Source: Acidobacteriota bacterium (GTDB lineage: Bacteria; Acidobacteriota; Terriglobia; Terriglobales; Acidobacteriaceae). Taken from it: 54,010 nucleotides of DNA. The stretch spans positions 1 through 54,010 of the forward strand of contig QIAP01000050.1 of the NCBI GenBank assembly GCA_003225075.1. The letters are read 5' to 3'. The notes under the pieces are model-generated. The model had not been told where the DNA came from, did not search any database, and saw only the letters and a list, made by a program, of their open reading frames with translations. Numbering within the stretch: the first letter of the stretch is position 1; the number at the start of each line of letters is the position of its first letter. The translations under genes were made by a program, and so were the position numbers. Positions 24,823 to 34,288 of this stretch are shown one piece after another.

Positions 24823-25191
24823 ATATTGACCCGATTTATGCCCCGTCTCCTTCTGTAGGCGGGAGAAAAGCCGCTCAGCGAATCAACTCTACTACTCAAT
24901 GATGAGCACATTCCGTGCCACAGTTGCTTGCGCGTTGCTAACCTCAAGCCAACTTTGGCTTAATGCAGGCGGAGCACTTGGCTGCGAGTCCGCAGAACGC
25001 CTTCCTTTCAGACGTTTAGATGCGCAAAAAGTTACTTTGGACAAAAATTGTACACGCTTTTTGTGCCCACCTATAGTACTTTTCAAGTTCCTATAGGTCC
25101 GGTACTTTCGTCTTCCACAGTGATCCGATGGACGTGGTTTCCACCCATCCCTATAATGAGATAAATCAACCATTTGGGAGAGAACAAGCAA
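24823..25191. other. Divergent intergenic region between tonB and ileS
   Basis: These 369 bases separate two divergent genes and should hold both promoters. The ileS promoter is visible at 25129-25157. CCTATAG occurs twice near 25069-25097, each followed within a few bases by GTACTTT, an imperfect direct repeat that could bind a regulator. A 65-codon open frame at 24899-25096 has no recognisable content. I see no T-box leader ahead of ileS: the predicted leader is only about 28 bases. Confidence 0.5.
25129..25157 (+). promoter_or_regulatory. Predicted promoter of ileS-lspA
   Basis: TGGACG (25129-25134) and a perfect TATAAT (25152-25157) are 17 bases apart. Transcription would start near 25164, ahead of the GGGAGAGA ribosome site at 25176-25183. 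Confidence 0.6.
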
Positions 25192-28041
25192 GTGCCGCTC
25201 GATCTGAAATCCACTATTAATCTGCCCCGAACGCGATTTCCCATGAAGGCCAACCTGCCGCAGAATGAGCCCAAATTGTTGGCCAGATGGGAACAGGAGC
25301 AGATTTATGAGCAGATTCGCCAGTCCCGTGTAGGGGCACCCAGTTATGTTTTGCATGACGGGCCTCCCTATGCCAATGGTCCGATTCATCTTGGGCACGC
25401 TCTCAACAAGTGTCTCAAGGACTTCATCGTCAAGTCGAAGACAATGTCCGGATTCGACTCGCCCTATGTCCCGGGATGGGATTGCCATGGTCTGCCCATC
25501 GAGATCAAAGTTGACCAGATGCTGGGTGGCAAAAAATTGCAGATGAAGACAGTAGATGTTCGTTTGGAGTGCCGGCGTTACGCCCAAAAATTTCTTGATC
25601 TTCAGCGCGAGCAGTTCAAACGCATTGGCGTGTTCGGCCGTTTCGATAATCCTTACTCGACCATGAGTCCGCAGTATGAGTCGGTCGTGCTGGAAACTTT
25701 TTACACTTTTCTTGAGAAGGGATTTGTCTACAAGGGGCTGCGCTCGGTGTACTGGTGCATTCACGACAAAACCGCCTTAGCAGAAGCCGAACTCGAATAC
25801 GAAAACCATACCAGCACCACGGTCTGGGTGAAATATCGTTTCACGGGCGACCCGACTTCGCTCGATCCGGGGCTCGTGGGTAAAAACATCTTCACCGTAA
25901 TCTGGACAACCACACCTTGGACGCTGCCAGCCTCCATGGCCGTTGCTTTTCATCCCGAGGAAGAATATGTAGCTCTGGTATCAGGCAGTGAGGTTTTCAT
26001 TGTAGCCGCCAAACTCGCGGCTGAATTCTCCGCAAAAGTTGGCTTGACTGAAGCAAAAGAAATCGCGCGGTTCGCGGGAAGAAAGCTCGAGCACACGAGT
26101 TTTGCACATCCATTCCTGGACAGGAAGATTCTTGGCGTGCTCGCCGATTACGTCACCATGGACCAAGGCACTGGCGTAGTGCACACCGCTCCCTCTCACG
26201 GCGCGGAAGATTTTGCGACGGGACTTAAGTACAAGCTCGACACGACCACCAACGTTGACGAAGCCGGTTTCATGCGAAATGGCCTTCCCGAATACGAAGG
26301 CAAGAAGGTCTTCGACGCCAATGCACCGATTGTAGAGCTACTGAAGACGCGGGGCGTGCTCATGCACAGTGAGAAAATTGAGCACTCCTACCCGCATTGC
26401 TGGCGGTGTCATAATCCCGTCATTTTCCGGGCCACGGAACAGTGGTTCATCTCCATGGAAACCCCGATGCAAGGGGGCACGTTGCGCACCCGAACCCTGG
26501 AAGAAACCAAGAAAGTGAAGTGGGACCCGGCATGGGGTGAGGAGCGCATCTCGAACATGATCGCCACCCGTCCCGACTGGTGCGTCTCGCGCCAGCGTAT
26601 CTGGGGGGTGCCCATCGCTGTCTTCCTATGCGAGGGATGCGGCAAACCGCTGAACGATCCCGCAATCAACCGTGGGGTGGTTGAACTTTTTGCGCGCGCC
26701 GGCGCAGATTCCTGGTACACGCCAGAGGCTGATGCGTTGCTCTCTGCCGCTACAAAGTGTCCTGCATGTGGTGGACAAAAGTTCAAGAAGGAAACCGACA
26801 TCCTCGACGTCTGGTTCGAATCGGGATGCAGCCATGCCGCCGTGCTCGGACACGAACCTAATCTGCCCTGGCCGGCCGATCTTTACCTTGAGGGCGGCGA
26901 CCAGCATCGCGGATGGTTCCATTCTTCCCTGCTCTGTGCCATGGGCACGCGCGGCGCGCCCCCATATCGCATGGTGGCCACTAATGGCTGGACGCTTGAC
27001 GAGCACGGCAGTGCGTTGTCGAAGTCTCGGGGAAACGACGTAGATCCGGTGGACATCGCCAACCGTCTGGGTGGCGAGGTCGTCCGCCTGTGGGTTGCTT
27101 CGGTGGATTTTCGGGAAGACGTGGTCGGATCAGAACAACTGATGCAGCGGGTGGCCGAGAATTACAAGAAGATCCGCAACTCGCTATTTCGCTACATCCT
27201 GGGCAATCTGTACGATTTCGATCCGCAACGTGACGCAATTCCTTTGGCTCAGATGCAGGCAGTTGATCAATACATGCTGCGGCAAACTGCCGAAATTGCC
27301 GAACAGGTGACGCGCTGGTACGACGAATTTGCCTTCCATAAGATTTACCAGGCGATAAACCACTTCTGCATCGTCGAACTGAGCGCGTTCTACTTCGACA
27401 TCTTGAAGGATCGTCTTTACACCTCAGCGCCCCGCTCGGTCGCTCGCCGGGCCGCGCAAACTGCGATCTGGAGAATCGGCGAGGCACTGGTCCGCCTGCT
27501 CGCGCCTATCATGAGCTTCACCTGCGAAGAGGTATGGCAATACTTGCCTCAAGTGCCCGAGCGGGCGGCGAGTGTTCATGTAGCACGCTTCTCTTCTGCC
27601 GACGATATTTTCGGACGAGAGTTGCCGGCAGGTGACCCAAAGCAGTCGGCAAATGACTGGAGCACGCTTCGCGCCGTACGCGAAGAAGTACTGAAAGCCC
27701 TGGAAGAAGCCCGCGCTGATAAGCTCATCGGCGGTGGACTTGACGCTGAGATTACGATTGCCTCTGCGGAACCAGTGTATTCTGTACTTACCCGCTACCA
27801 GGACCAGTTGCGCTATCTCTTTATTGTGTCAGGCGTGAAGCTTCAGCAGGCTGGATCAACCAATGGTACTGGGGGGATTATCGTCCAGGTGAATAAGGCC
27901 GCAGGAAGGAAGTGCGAGCGCTGCTGGAATTATTCAACTCACGTTGGCGAGGACTCGTCCTATCCCAGCGTGTGTGAACGCTGCAGCGCCGTCCTAAAAG
28001 AGATCGCAGCCGGCAACGATTTCGCACAATCCAATGGATAG
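25192..28041 (+). CDS. ileS: Isoleucyl-tRNA synthetase
   Basis: The class I synthetase charges tRNA-Ile. The GTG at 25192 is preferred (949 aa) because GGGAGAGA lies about eight bases upstream; a TTG at 25174 would include that site in the coding region. Landmarks are the HIGH-type motif PYANGPIHLGHALNK, WDCHGLPIE, the CP1 editing segment with TTPWTLPASMA and GTGVVHTAPSHG, DVWFESG, and the KMSKS loop in the form SALSKSRGND. The C-terminal zinc module KCERCWNY...CERC is present. The first two residues of the KMSKS loop are A-L instead of K-M; the key Lys is kept. lspA follows after 14 bases. Confidence 0.95.
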   Translation: MPLDLKSTINLPRTRFPMKANLPQNEPKLLARWEQEQIYEQIRQSRVGAPSYVLHDGPPYANGPIHLGHALNKCLKDFIVKSKTMSGFDSPYVPGWDCHGLPIEIKVDQMLGGKKLQMKTVDVRLECRRYAQKFLDLQREQFKRIGVFGRFDNPYSTMSPQYESVVLETFYTFLEKGFVYKGLRSVYWCIHDKTALAEAELEYENHTSTTVWVKYRFTGDPTSLDPGLVGKNIFTVIWTTTPWTLPASMAVAFHPEEEYVALVSGSEVFIVAAKLAAEFSAKVGLTEAKEIARFAGRKLEHTSFAHPFLDRKILGVLADYVTMDQGTGVVHTAPSHGAEDFATGLKYKLDTTTNVDEAGFMRNGLPEYEGKKVFDANAPIVELLKTRGVLMHSEKIEHSYPHCWRCHNPVIFRATEQWFISMETPMQGGTLRTRTLEETKKVKWDPAWGEERISNMIATRPDWCVSRQRIWGVPIAVFLCEGCGKPLNDPAINRGVVELFARAGADSWYTPEADALLSAATKCPACGGQKFKKETDILDVWFESGCSHAAVLGHEPNLPWPADLYLEGGDQHRGWFHSSLLCAMGTRGAPPYRMVATNGWTLDEHGSALSKSRGNDVDPVDIANRLGGEVVRLWVASVDFREDVVGSEQLMQRVAENYKKIRNSLFRYILGNLYDFDPQRDAIPLAQMQAVDQYMLRQTAEIAEQVTRWYDEFAFHKIYQAINHFCIVELSAFYFDILKDRLYTSAPRSVARRAAQTAIWRIGEALVRLLAPIMSFTCEEVWQYLPQVPERAASVHVARFSSADDIFGRELPAGDPKQSANDWSTLRAVREEVLKALEEARADKLIGGGLDAEITIASAEPVYSVLTRYQDQLRYLFIVSGVKLQQAGSTNGTGGIIVQVNKAAGRKCERCWNYSTHVGEDSSYPSVCERCSAVLKEIAAGNDFAQSNG

Positions 28042-28055
28042 GCGCTCAACACGTC

Positions 28056-28544
28056 ATGCGTAGGTACCATCTTCTAATTGCTGTTTTCGTTGTATTTCTC
28101 GACCGTCTGGCAAAATGGTCGGTAGAGCGCAGCATTTCGCTCCACGAAAGCATCCAGATCATTCCCGGCTTTTTCCGCATTACTCATGTGGAAAACCGTG
28201 GCGCCGCTTTCGGCCTTTTTGCGGATTCGCCTTCACAATGGAAAATCGCAATGCTGGTCTTGTTCTCAGTGGTCGCGCTGGTCATCATTTCCGCTTTGCT
28301 GTGGAAGAACAGTCATTCCATGAGTACAACAGGCATCGGACTGGCACTGATTCTAGGCGGCGCGGTCGGCAATCTTTGGGATCGCCTGGTCAGTGGCCAT
28401 GTTGTTGACTTTCTTCTTTTCTATATTGGCCAGTATCAGTGGCCAGCCTTCAATGTTGCCGATAGCGCTATTGTGATTGGGGCCGGCCTGCTGGTATTTG
28501 AAATTCTTTCTACCAAGTCGCCGGCACAAGAAAAGTCCGCATAA
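28056..28544 (+). CDS. lspA: Lipoprotein signal peptidase II
   Basis: The 162-aa inner-membrane aspartyl protease removes signal peptides from diacylated prolipoproteins. Four hydrophobic helices are visible, together with the family motifs ITHVENRGAAFGLF, GGAVGNLWDRL (first catalytic Asp) and FNVADSAIVIGAGLL (second catalytic Asp). Its length is typical. It lies downstream of ileS, an arrangement seen in many bacteria, and is probably co-transcribed. A likely substrate in this window is the RND adaptor with its lipobox (43623-44768). Confidence 0.95.
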   Translation: MRRYHLLIAVFVVFLDRLAKWSVERSISLHESIQIIPGFFRITHVENRGAAFGLFADSPSQWKIAMLVLFSVVALVIISALLWKNSHSMSTTGIGLALILGGAVGNLWDRLVSGHVVDFLLFYIGQYQWPAFNVADSAIVIGAGLLVFEILSTKSPAQEKSA

Positions 28545-28903
28545 CCCCTGCCAACAATGTATCCCCTGGGCCGAGACTCGATCTTCCGTCGGCGAGGAAG
28601 TGCCGGCCAAAAAAACTCAAAAACTCTTGCCCCAAGACCGCCTTAATTTGAGAGACTATCGAGAATCCAATCCGTAGTGATAGGTCGATAGTGTGCAAGA
28701 AATTGTCACCCAAGGGAATGTCTCGGGTTATGATGAACGCAGCAGTTTCAGATAGGAACCGCTTCCTCGCGCAACTTATTGATTTTGCTCAGAAATTAGG
28801 GAGACTCCGCGAAGAATCGGGAGTGCGCCCCTAATTGCACAGAATCAAGTGGTCTGTCTGCTTGCGGGTCTGGCTCGAGGAGCCGGTATTTAAGGAGTTC
28901 AGC
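28545..28903. other. Intergenic leader region before flp
   Basis: The 359 bases between lspA and flp probably carry the promoter of the pilus cluster. TATGAT at 28729-28734 resembles a -10 box, but the nearest -35-like TTGTCA (28703-28708) is 20 bases away. A 38-codon open frame (28718-28834, ATG to TAA) reads MSRVMMNAAVSDRNRFLAQL onwards with a GGGA directly at its start. I cannot support it as a gene, though its helical composition is reasonable. No sigma54-type site was found by eye. Confidence 0.4.
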
Positions 28904-29071
28904 ATGAATAATTTTCTACAACGACTGTGGTGCGACGAGGAAGGACAGGACATCGCCGAGTACGCGGTAATGCTGGCAGTGATCCTGGTGATCGTGGTTG
29001 GTACGATTCGGCTGATCGGGTCGAACGCTAATAACGTTTTCTCCTCGGTCGCCAGTTCGATTCAACAGTAG
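28904..29071 (+). CDS. flp: Flp-type pilin subunit
   Basis: ATG 28904, preceded by TAAGGAG, gives a 55-aa prepilin. The sequence CDEEGQDIAEYAVMLAVILV contains the Flp cleavage site (after the Gly) and the conserved Glu-Tyr pair of the mature N-terminus, followed by one hydrophobic helix and a short Ser/Asn/Gln tail. The longer frame from 28835 is not needed. It would be processed by a TadV/CpaA-type peptidase, which is not encoded in this window, and polymerised by the cluster that follows. Confidence 0.93.
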   Translation: MNNFLQRLWCDEEGQDIAEYAVMLAVILVIVVGTIRLIGSNANNVFSSVASSIQQ

Positions 29072-29142
29072 CGAGCGATTCAGAGCAGAAATGCTAGAAC
29101 GCCGCGAACTGGTGGTGACAGGCGTAAGATAACGGCGTCTTG

Positions 29143-29177
29143 GTGGCAAGCGTCTTGGTGAAAGGCAATCTTGCCAC
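29143..29177 (+). terminator. Hairpin between flp and cpaB (possible attenuator)
   Basis: A perfect 8-bp inverted repeat (gtggcaag 29143-29150, cttgccac 29170-29177) with a 19-base loop lies 72 bases after flp. No strong T-run follows. It could stabilise the abundant pilin mRNA or partly terminate before cpaB, which would give more pilin than machinery. Confidence 0.4.
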
Positions 29178-29318
29178 TCTTGTCGCCCCTTATAGTTTTG
29201 ACTTTCCCAGCCGACGATGGTCACAACAGGGACAAGTAGCCAGATCTTGAGACGAAATTTCGAGCGTTTCTGTGCGCGCCGAGCTTGCTGGGGATTATGG
29301 GGGTTTTGAGGAGTAGCG

Positions 29319-30137
29319 ATGAATCGTACTCGACTGTTGTTTATTGGAGTGGTGGCATTGGTGCTGGGAGCCTGGGTCAGCTACATGGTCTACCATACGC
29401 TGCAAGCTGGAACTAACGCCAACAAAGAGCCTGGCGTGGATGTAGTGGTGGCAGCGAATGACATTGCCGTGGGAGCCAAAATCGAAGATAAGGACATTAA
29501 GGTGGCTCGTTTCCCTGCCAGCGATGCACCCCCGGGGTACTATTCGAGAAAACAGCAGATCCTTGGACGAGGGGTCATCCAGCAGATCGGAAAAGGCGAG
29601 TTTCTCCTGTCTAACAAACTCGCGGCGGAAAACGCAGGGTCCGGACTGCCGGGTCTAATTCCACCCGGCATGCGGGCAGTTTCAGTGCGCGTGAATGAAG
29701 TGGTAGGAGTTGCTGGTTTCGTGCAACCGGGCACGCGAGTAGATGTGCTACTGACCGGTAATCCCGGCAGTGGTCAGCAACAAACCACTACCGTTCTAGA
29801 GAACGTGGGCGTTATTGCCGCTGGGCAACGACTGGAGCGCAATGCGGCCGGCGAAGCCCAAATGGCTCCGGTGATCACCTTGCTGGTTTCTCCCGACGAT
29901 GCGCAGAAGCTTACGCTCGCCAGTACGGAGGGTCGGATCCAGTTATCGCTGCGCAATCCTCTCGATACCCGGCAGGAGTCCCTTGGGTCGGTGAAAACGG
30001 ACTCCCTTTACCGGAACCTGAGCGCGCCCGTAGTCCGGCCAAAAATAAGAAAGACCGCGGTTCCAGTCACACCAGTGCCAGGTTTTTACACCATAGAAGT
30101 GATTCGCGGGAACAAGAAGGAAGAGGATAAATTCTGA
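29319..30137 (+). CDS. cpaB: Flp pilus assembly protein CpaB/RcpC
   Basis: The 272-aa protein has one N-terminal membrane helix (about residues 6-25) and an SAF domain (about 40-105: VVVAANDIAVGAKIEDKDIKVARFP, then GRGVIQQIGKGEFLL). The RcpC/CpaB domain follows, with PPGMRAVSVRVNEVVGVAGFVQPGTRVDVLLT. CpaB lies in the periplasm and supports the secretin in Tad systems. A 247-base gap with a hairpin separates it from flp; cpaC follows 64 bases later. Confidence 0.92.
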   Translation: MNRTRLLFIGVVALVLGAWVSYMVYHTLQAGTNANKEPGVDVVVAANDIAVGAKIEDKDIKVARFPASDAPPGYYSRKQQILGRGVIQQIGKGEFLLSNKLAAENAGSGLPGLIPPGMRAVSVRVNEVVGVAGFVQPGTRVDVLLTGNPGSGQQQTTTVLENVGVIAAGQRLERNAAGEAQMAPVITLLVSPDDAQKLTLASTEGRIQLSLRNPLDTRQESLGSVKTDSLYRNLSAPVVRPKIRKTAVPVTPVPGFYTIEVIRGNKKEEDKF

Positions 30138-30201
30138 AAACGCCAGACGGATACCGTTCTGCGGGATCCGGTTGCTTCTTGCTTGGGAGAGAAAATTACA
30201 G

Positions 30202-31680
30202 ATGAACCTTCCCCGAAAGTTTTGGGGGGCAGCGGCAAGCCTCATTTTTATGGCAAGCGCAATGGCCCAGTCGGCGGGACAAGGCGCCGTTCCAAACCCA
30301 CCCCCGGCTGCACAACCTTCCGTTCCGGGAGCTCCCGCTCAGGAGACCCCGGGACAATCGTCGGCTTCGACTCAATCCACTACCAGGACAGCTGCGACTT
30401 CGCTGCCTCCCCAAGGTGAGGCGCAAGGATCCGCACCTTTGCGCGTTATGGTGGGCAAGTCACTCCTGATCAATACGACGGAGCGCCTGAAACGGGTTTC
30501 TGTTACCGATCCGGGCGTGGCTGATGCGCTAGTGCTTACTCCAACTCAGATCCTGGTGCACGGCCGTTCTCCCGGCGAGGTTTCGCTGCTGATCTGGGAC
30601 GAACTGGAACGCTCCCGTAGTTTCGATCTGCGAGTGGACGTTGACGTAAGCGCAGCCGCGGAACAAGAAAAACGGGTATTTCCCGACGAACAGATCACTG
30701 TTACTCCTTCGCGCTCGGCAATTGTTCTTTCGGGACATGTCTCCACGGAAGACGTTGCCAAGAAAGCCGGCATGATTGCCGATGCTTTCTCGAAAAATGT
30801 GGTGAATGTCCTGACGTTTGGCCCAGTAGGCGCACAGGAAGTGCTTCTCGAAGTCAAGTTCGCAGAGGTGGATCGCTCGGCCTTGACTCAGTTGGGCGTA
30901 AATCTGTTCAGCACCGGTGCGGGCAATACTTTAGGCAGTGTTACAACCGGACAATTTGGCGGTACGAGGATCGGAACGATTACTCAGTCAACTGGCCCAG
31001 CAACCGGCCCATTCCCAAGCACCTTCACTGTAAACGATCTTTTGAATGTCTTTCTGTTCCGCCCTGACATTCATTTGGGGGCGGTTGTCAAAGCGTTAGA
31101 GACGAAGAATCTCTTACAGATCCTTGCGGAACCGAACTTGATCGCGGTCAACGGCAAAGAGGCCAGTTTCCTGGCGGGCGGCGAGTTTCCCTTTCCTATC
31201 GTGCAACCGGGAGCGGGCTTTACGGCGGTAAGTATTCAGTTCAAGGAATTCGGTGTTCGACTGAAATTTACCCCGGTAATTATGCCCAGCGGGAATATCC
31301 ATCTGCGGGTTGTACCGGAAGTCAGCACCCTCGATTTCGCCAACGCGCTGACGATTTCCGGCTTCACGGTTCCGGCTCTGAGCACGCGTCGCGCTGATAC
31401 CGAATTCGAACTGCAAGATGGCCAGAGTTTTGTGATTGCTGGATTGATGGACAATCGCGTGACTAATATCGTGAACAAGGTGCCCGGCTTGGGCGATATC
31501 CCCATTCTGGGTTACTTCTTTAAGAGCAAAAGCACCCAGAAGAGCAATGCGGAATTAATGGTTTTATGCACGGTGCGGCGGGTCTCAGCCAGCGGGCAAC
31601 CGCCAGCGCCACCTCAAAATCCGCTGCCGCTGCTGGACAAAGATAAATTTGATGGAAGGAAGCCTTCGGGAAACAAATAA
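30202..31680 (+). CDS. cpaC: Tad pilus secretin CpaC/RcpA
   Basis: ATG 30202 is chosen because it gives a signal peptide (MNLPRKFWGAAASLIFMASA, cleavage near AMAQ) and follows GAGAG. A Pro/Ala/Ser-rich segment (about 20-75) leads into the pilus-type N-terminal domain (PLRVMVGKSLLINTTERLKR, ILVHGRSPGEVSLLIWD), a BON-like segment and the secretin core: VLLEVKFAEVDRSALTQLGV, EFPFPIVQPG, VRLKFTPVIM and the terminal RADTEFELQDGQSFVIAGLM with VPGLGDIPILGYFFKS. It forms the outer-membrane pore for the pilus. The length (492 aa) is typical. Confidence 0.93.
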   Translation: MNLPRKFWGAAASLIFMASAMAQSAGQGAVPNPPPAAQPSVPGAPAQETPGQSSASTQSTTRTAATSLPPQGEAQGSAPLRVMVGKSLLINTTERLKRVSVTDPGVADALVLTPTQILVHGRSPGEVSLLIWDELERSRSFDLRVDVDVSAAAEQEKRVFPDEQITVTPSRSAIVLSGHVSTEDVAKKAGMIADAFSKNVVNVLTFGPVGAQEVLLEVKFAEVDRSALTQLGVNLFSTGAGNTLGSVTTGQFGGTRIGTITQSTGPATGPFPSTFTVNDLLNVFLFRPDIHLGAVVKALETKNLLQILAEPNLIAVNGKEASFLAGGEFPFPIVQPGAGFTAVSIQFKEFGVRLKFTPVIMPSGNIHLRVVPEVSTLDFANALTISGFTVPALSTRRADTEFELQDGQSFVIAGLMDNRVTNIVNKVPGLGDIPILGYFFKSKSTQKSNAELMVLCTVRRVSASGQPPAPPQNPLPLLDKDKFDGRKPSGNK

Positions 31681-31781
31681 CGGGTTGGGCAAAATTGCGC
31701 CGGGTGGACGACCCGCCCTGGCGCCGACGTTCCAAGCGGGATTATGTCTTTGAGAAAGATTTGGGGTTACGCAGTAGGGCC

Positions 31782-32954
31782 ATGTCTGAACTTTCGGTCG
31801 TCATAATCGCCACAGATAGCGAGCAACGTGCCGTCCTCCAGGTATTAGTGGACGGCACCGGCGTAGCACGCACGGTTCACAGCTGCGCCAGTTTTCCAAT
31901 GGCAGGGACTGACCCTGTCGTGCGCAGAATTCACAGCGCCGGTCCGGGCGTGGCCTTGGTGGACATTCCCTCTGACAATCCCACCCCGGCTCTGCATGCC
32001 ATTGAGGTTCTACATCAGGACCTACCCCAGTGTGCGGTGTTTGCCATCGGCATCATGACTCAGCCGCAAGTGATCGTAAACGCGATGCGGGCCGGAGCCC
32101 GCGAATTCATTGAACGGCCGACGACGACCACTGATTTGCTGGAAGCCTTCGTACGGCTCAGTGCGGCTCAACGCAAAGTACGGCGAGACGAAGCCCGAGG
32201 CAAGGTCTTTACCGTTGTAAATGCAAAAGGCGGAAGCGGAGCGACGACGATTGCCGTTAACCTGGCTCTGGCACTGCAATCGGCACATAGTAATGTTGGG
32301 CTGGTGGATATTGCTTCGCTCGGCCACGCCGCTCTGCACCTGAATCTTAAACCCGCATTTAGTGTCGCCGATGCAATTCGGAACCTGCACCGGCTGGACA
32401 GTTCCCTGCTTGAAAGTTTCATGACGCGTCATGCCGGTGGCTTGCAGGTGCTCGCCGGGGCGAATACACCTGCTGCGTTGGAACCTTCCACTGCGGAATT
32501 CGCCAGGTTGTTCGACATGATGGTGAGCCATTTCCGCTACGTGGTCGTAGACGCGTCCACACGTTTGGATGGAGCTACCCGGTTAGTGTGTAACCTTTCA
32601 GAAACCGTATTGCTGGTCGCGCACACTGACGTGGCTTCATTGTGGAGTGCCGCGCGCGTGCTGCAGTATGTAGCCGACACCGGTTCCCGTGAGCGGGTTC
32701 GGTTGGTTCTCAATCGATTCCGCAAAATCCCCGGTTTCAGCGAGGCGGATGCCGAGGCGGCAGCTGGCGCAAGTTTGTTGTGGAAGATTCCCAATCAGTA
32801 CTTCGCAGTATCCGCGGCGATTGATCGCGGCATACCCCTGATGCAGCAGAACCATACCGACATCGCACGCTCGTTTACCGGTCTGGCTTCTGCCCTGACC
32901 CAGAATGATGACGACGTCAAACGGTCGGCCTGGTCGCTATTCAAGACGGTTTAG
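31782..32954 (+). CDS. cpaE: CpaE-like pilus-localising ATPase
   Basis: From ATG 31782 the protein is 390 aa. Residues 1-125 form a receiver-like domain (SELSVVIIATDSEQRAVL ... MRAGAREFIERPTTTTDL) without an obvious phospho-acceptor in the usual place. Residues 135-390 are a MinD/ParA-like ATPase with KGGSGATTIAVNLALAL as the P-loop; the Ala before the Thr pair is usual for CpaE. VVVDASTRLDGATRL fits the switch region. In Caulobacter the homologue positions the Tad machine at the pole. It starts about 100 bases after cpaC. Confidence 0.88.
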   Translation: MSELSVVIIATDSEQRAVLQVLVDGTGVARTVHSCASFPMAGTDPVVRRIHSAGPGVALVDIPSDNPTPALHAIEVLHQDLPQCAVFAIGIMTQPQVIVNAMRAGAREFIERPTTTTDLLEAFVRLSAAQRKVRRDEARGKVFTVVNAKGGSGATTIAVNLALALQSAHSNVGLVDIASLGHAALHLNLKPAFSVADAIRNLHRLDSSLLESFMTRHAGGLQVLAGANTPAALEPSTAEFARLFDMMVSHFRYVVVDASTRLDGATRLVCNLSETVLLVAHTDVASLWSAARVLQYVADTGSRERVRLVLNRFRKIPGFSEADAEAAAGASLLWKIPNQYFAVSAAIDRGIPLMQQNHTDIARSFTGLASALTQNDDDVKRSAWSLFKTV

Positions 32955-32968
32955 GAAACTAGGAAAAG

Positions 32969-34264
32969 ATGGCAAACTTACAGACTTTTGAGCGAACCGA
33001 ATACCAGCAGGTAAAGGCTGACCTACATCGTAAGATCCTTGACCGTCTTGATCTCGAAAAATTGGGACGCACGGCGGGCGATGCCGCTCGCGAAGAAGTC
33101 CTCATCCTGATACGCAACTCAGTTAACAGTGAGGCTGTTCCCCTAAGCTTCGCCGAGCGCGAACGTTTGTCGCGTGAAATCCTGGACGAAATTTTTGGTC
33201 TTGGGCCACTAGAGCCGCTTCTCAAAGATCCCAGCATTTCCGACATTCTGGTGAACCGCTTCGATCGCGTCTATATTGAGCGCGCCGGCAAATTGGAACT
33301 TACCGGATTGTCGTTCAAGGATGATGCGCATCTGATGCAGATCATCGATCGCATCGTCTCCCGGGTAGGCCGGCGAGTCGATGAATCCTCGCCCATGGTG
33401 GATGCCCGCCTTGCTGACGGCTCCCGCGTCAATGCGATTATTCCCCCGCTGGCGATTGATGGCCCCTGCCTCTCCATACGGCGCTTTGGCCGCGACCCGA
33501 TTACCGCGCGCAACATGATCGAGAACAAGACCCTGACCGAACCAATGTTGGAGCTACTCTCCACCATGGTTAAAGGACGGCTGAATCTGCTCATTTCAGG
33601 AGGAACCGGCGCCGGTAAAACAACCCTGCTGAACGTGCTCTCCGGTTACATTCCAAACTCAGAGCGTATTGTCACCATTGAAGATGCCGCCGAACTGCAA
33701 ATGAAACAGGAGCACGTGGTCCGGCTGGAAACCCGGCCGCCCAACATCGAAGGAAAGGGCGCCGTGCGGCAGCGCCAACTCGTGATCAACAGTCTTCGTA
33801 TGCGTCCCGACCGCATCGTGGTGGGCGAGGTGCGCGGCGAAGAAGCATTTGACATGCTGCAAGCCATGAACACCGGCCATGAGGGCTCGCTGACAACGGT
33901 CCACGCCAATTCGCAGCGCGACGCCCTGGCCCGGGTGGAAAATATGGTTTCAATGGCCAATCTGAACATCCCCGAACGAGCGGTGCGTCACCAAATCGCT
34001 TCCGCGGTTCATGCTGTGGTTCAAATTGCTCGCATGGCCGATGGATCCCGCAAAGTCATCACCGTCTCAGAAATCACGGGCATGGAAGGCGATGTGGTCA
34101 GCATGCAGGACATTTTCGTCTTCGAGCGCCAGGGGATTGATGAAAGCGGAAAAGTGCGAGGGATGTTCCGTGCCACCGGGATTCGTCCGAAATTTGCGGA
34201 TCGCCTGGCGATAGCCGGGTGCCGTCTGCGGCCAGCACTGTTTGAATCCAAAATGGAGGTATAA
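32969..34264 (+). CDS. cpaF: Tad secretion ATPase CpaF/TadA
   Basis: The 431-aa hexameric ATPase powers Flp pilus polymerisation. An N-terminal helical region (1-75) is followed by [21 protein letters not shown], then the T2SSE core with Walker [19 protein letters not shown], the Asp box TIEDAAELQ, Walker [21 protein letters not shown] and the His box [14 protein letters not shown]. The conserved C-terminal [21 protein letters not shown] is present. It lies 14 bases after cpaE, and tadB follows after 24 bases. Confidence 0.95.
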   Translation: MANLQTFERTEYQQVKADLHRKILDRLDLEKLGRTAGDAAREEVLILIRNSVNSEAVPLSFAERERLSREILDEIFGLGPLEPLLKDPSISDILVNRFDRVYIERAGKLELTGLSFKDDAHLMQIIDRIVSRVGRRVDESSPMVDARLADGSRVNAIIPPLAIDGPCLSIRRFGRDPITARNMIENKTLTEPMLELLSTMVKGRLNLLISGGTGAGKTTLLNVLSGYIPNSERIVTIEDAAELQMKQEHVVRLETRPPNIEGKGAVRQRQLVINSLRMRPDRIVVGEVRGEEAFDMLQAMNTGHEGSLTTVHANSQRDALARVENMVSMANLNIPERAVRHQIASAVHAVVQIARMADGSRKVITVSEITGMEGDVVSMQDIFVFERQGIDESGKVRGMFRATGIRPKFADRLAIAGCRLRPALFESKMEV

Positions 34265-34288
34265 CCCTGGCAGGGCCAGGAGAATAAA

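Noticed and set aside
24823-25191. T-box or other leader riboswitch before ileS
   Set aside because: The predicted promoter leaves only about 28 bases of leader, and no T-box sequence or terminator hairpin was found by eye.
24892-25764. 290-codon open frame on the minus strand
   Set aside because: It lies mostly antisense to the start of ileS, whose protein is clearly conserved, and its translation has no recognisable domain or start signal.
26990-27030. Altered KMSKS loop (ALSKS) of IleS as a sign of a defective enzyme
   Set aside because: The catalytic second Lys and the SKS core are kept, and the first two positions vary in functional synthetases; the rest of the protein is intact.
28718-28834. 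38-codon open frame before flp
   Set aside because: The ribosome-site spacing is poor and no family is recognised; it is kept only as part of the intergenic description.
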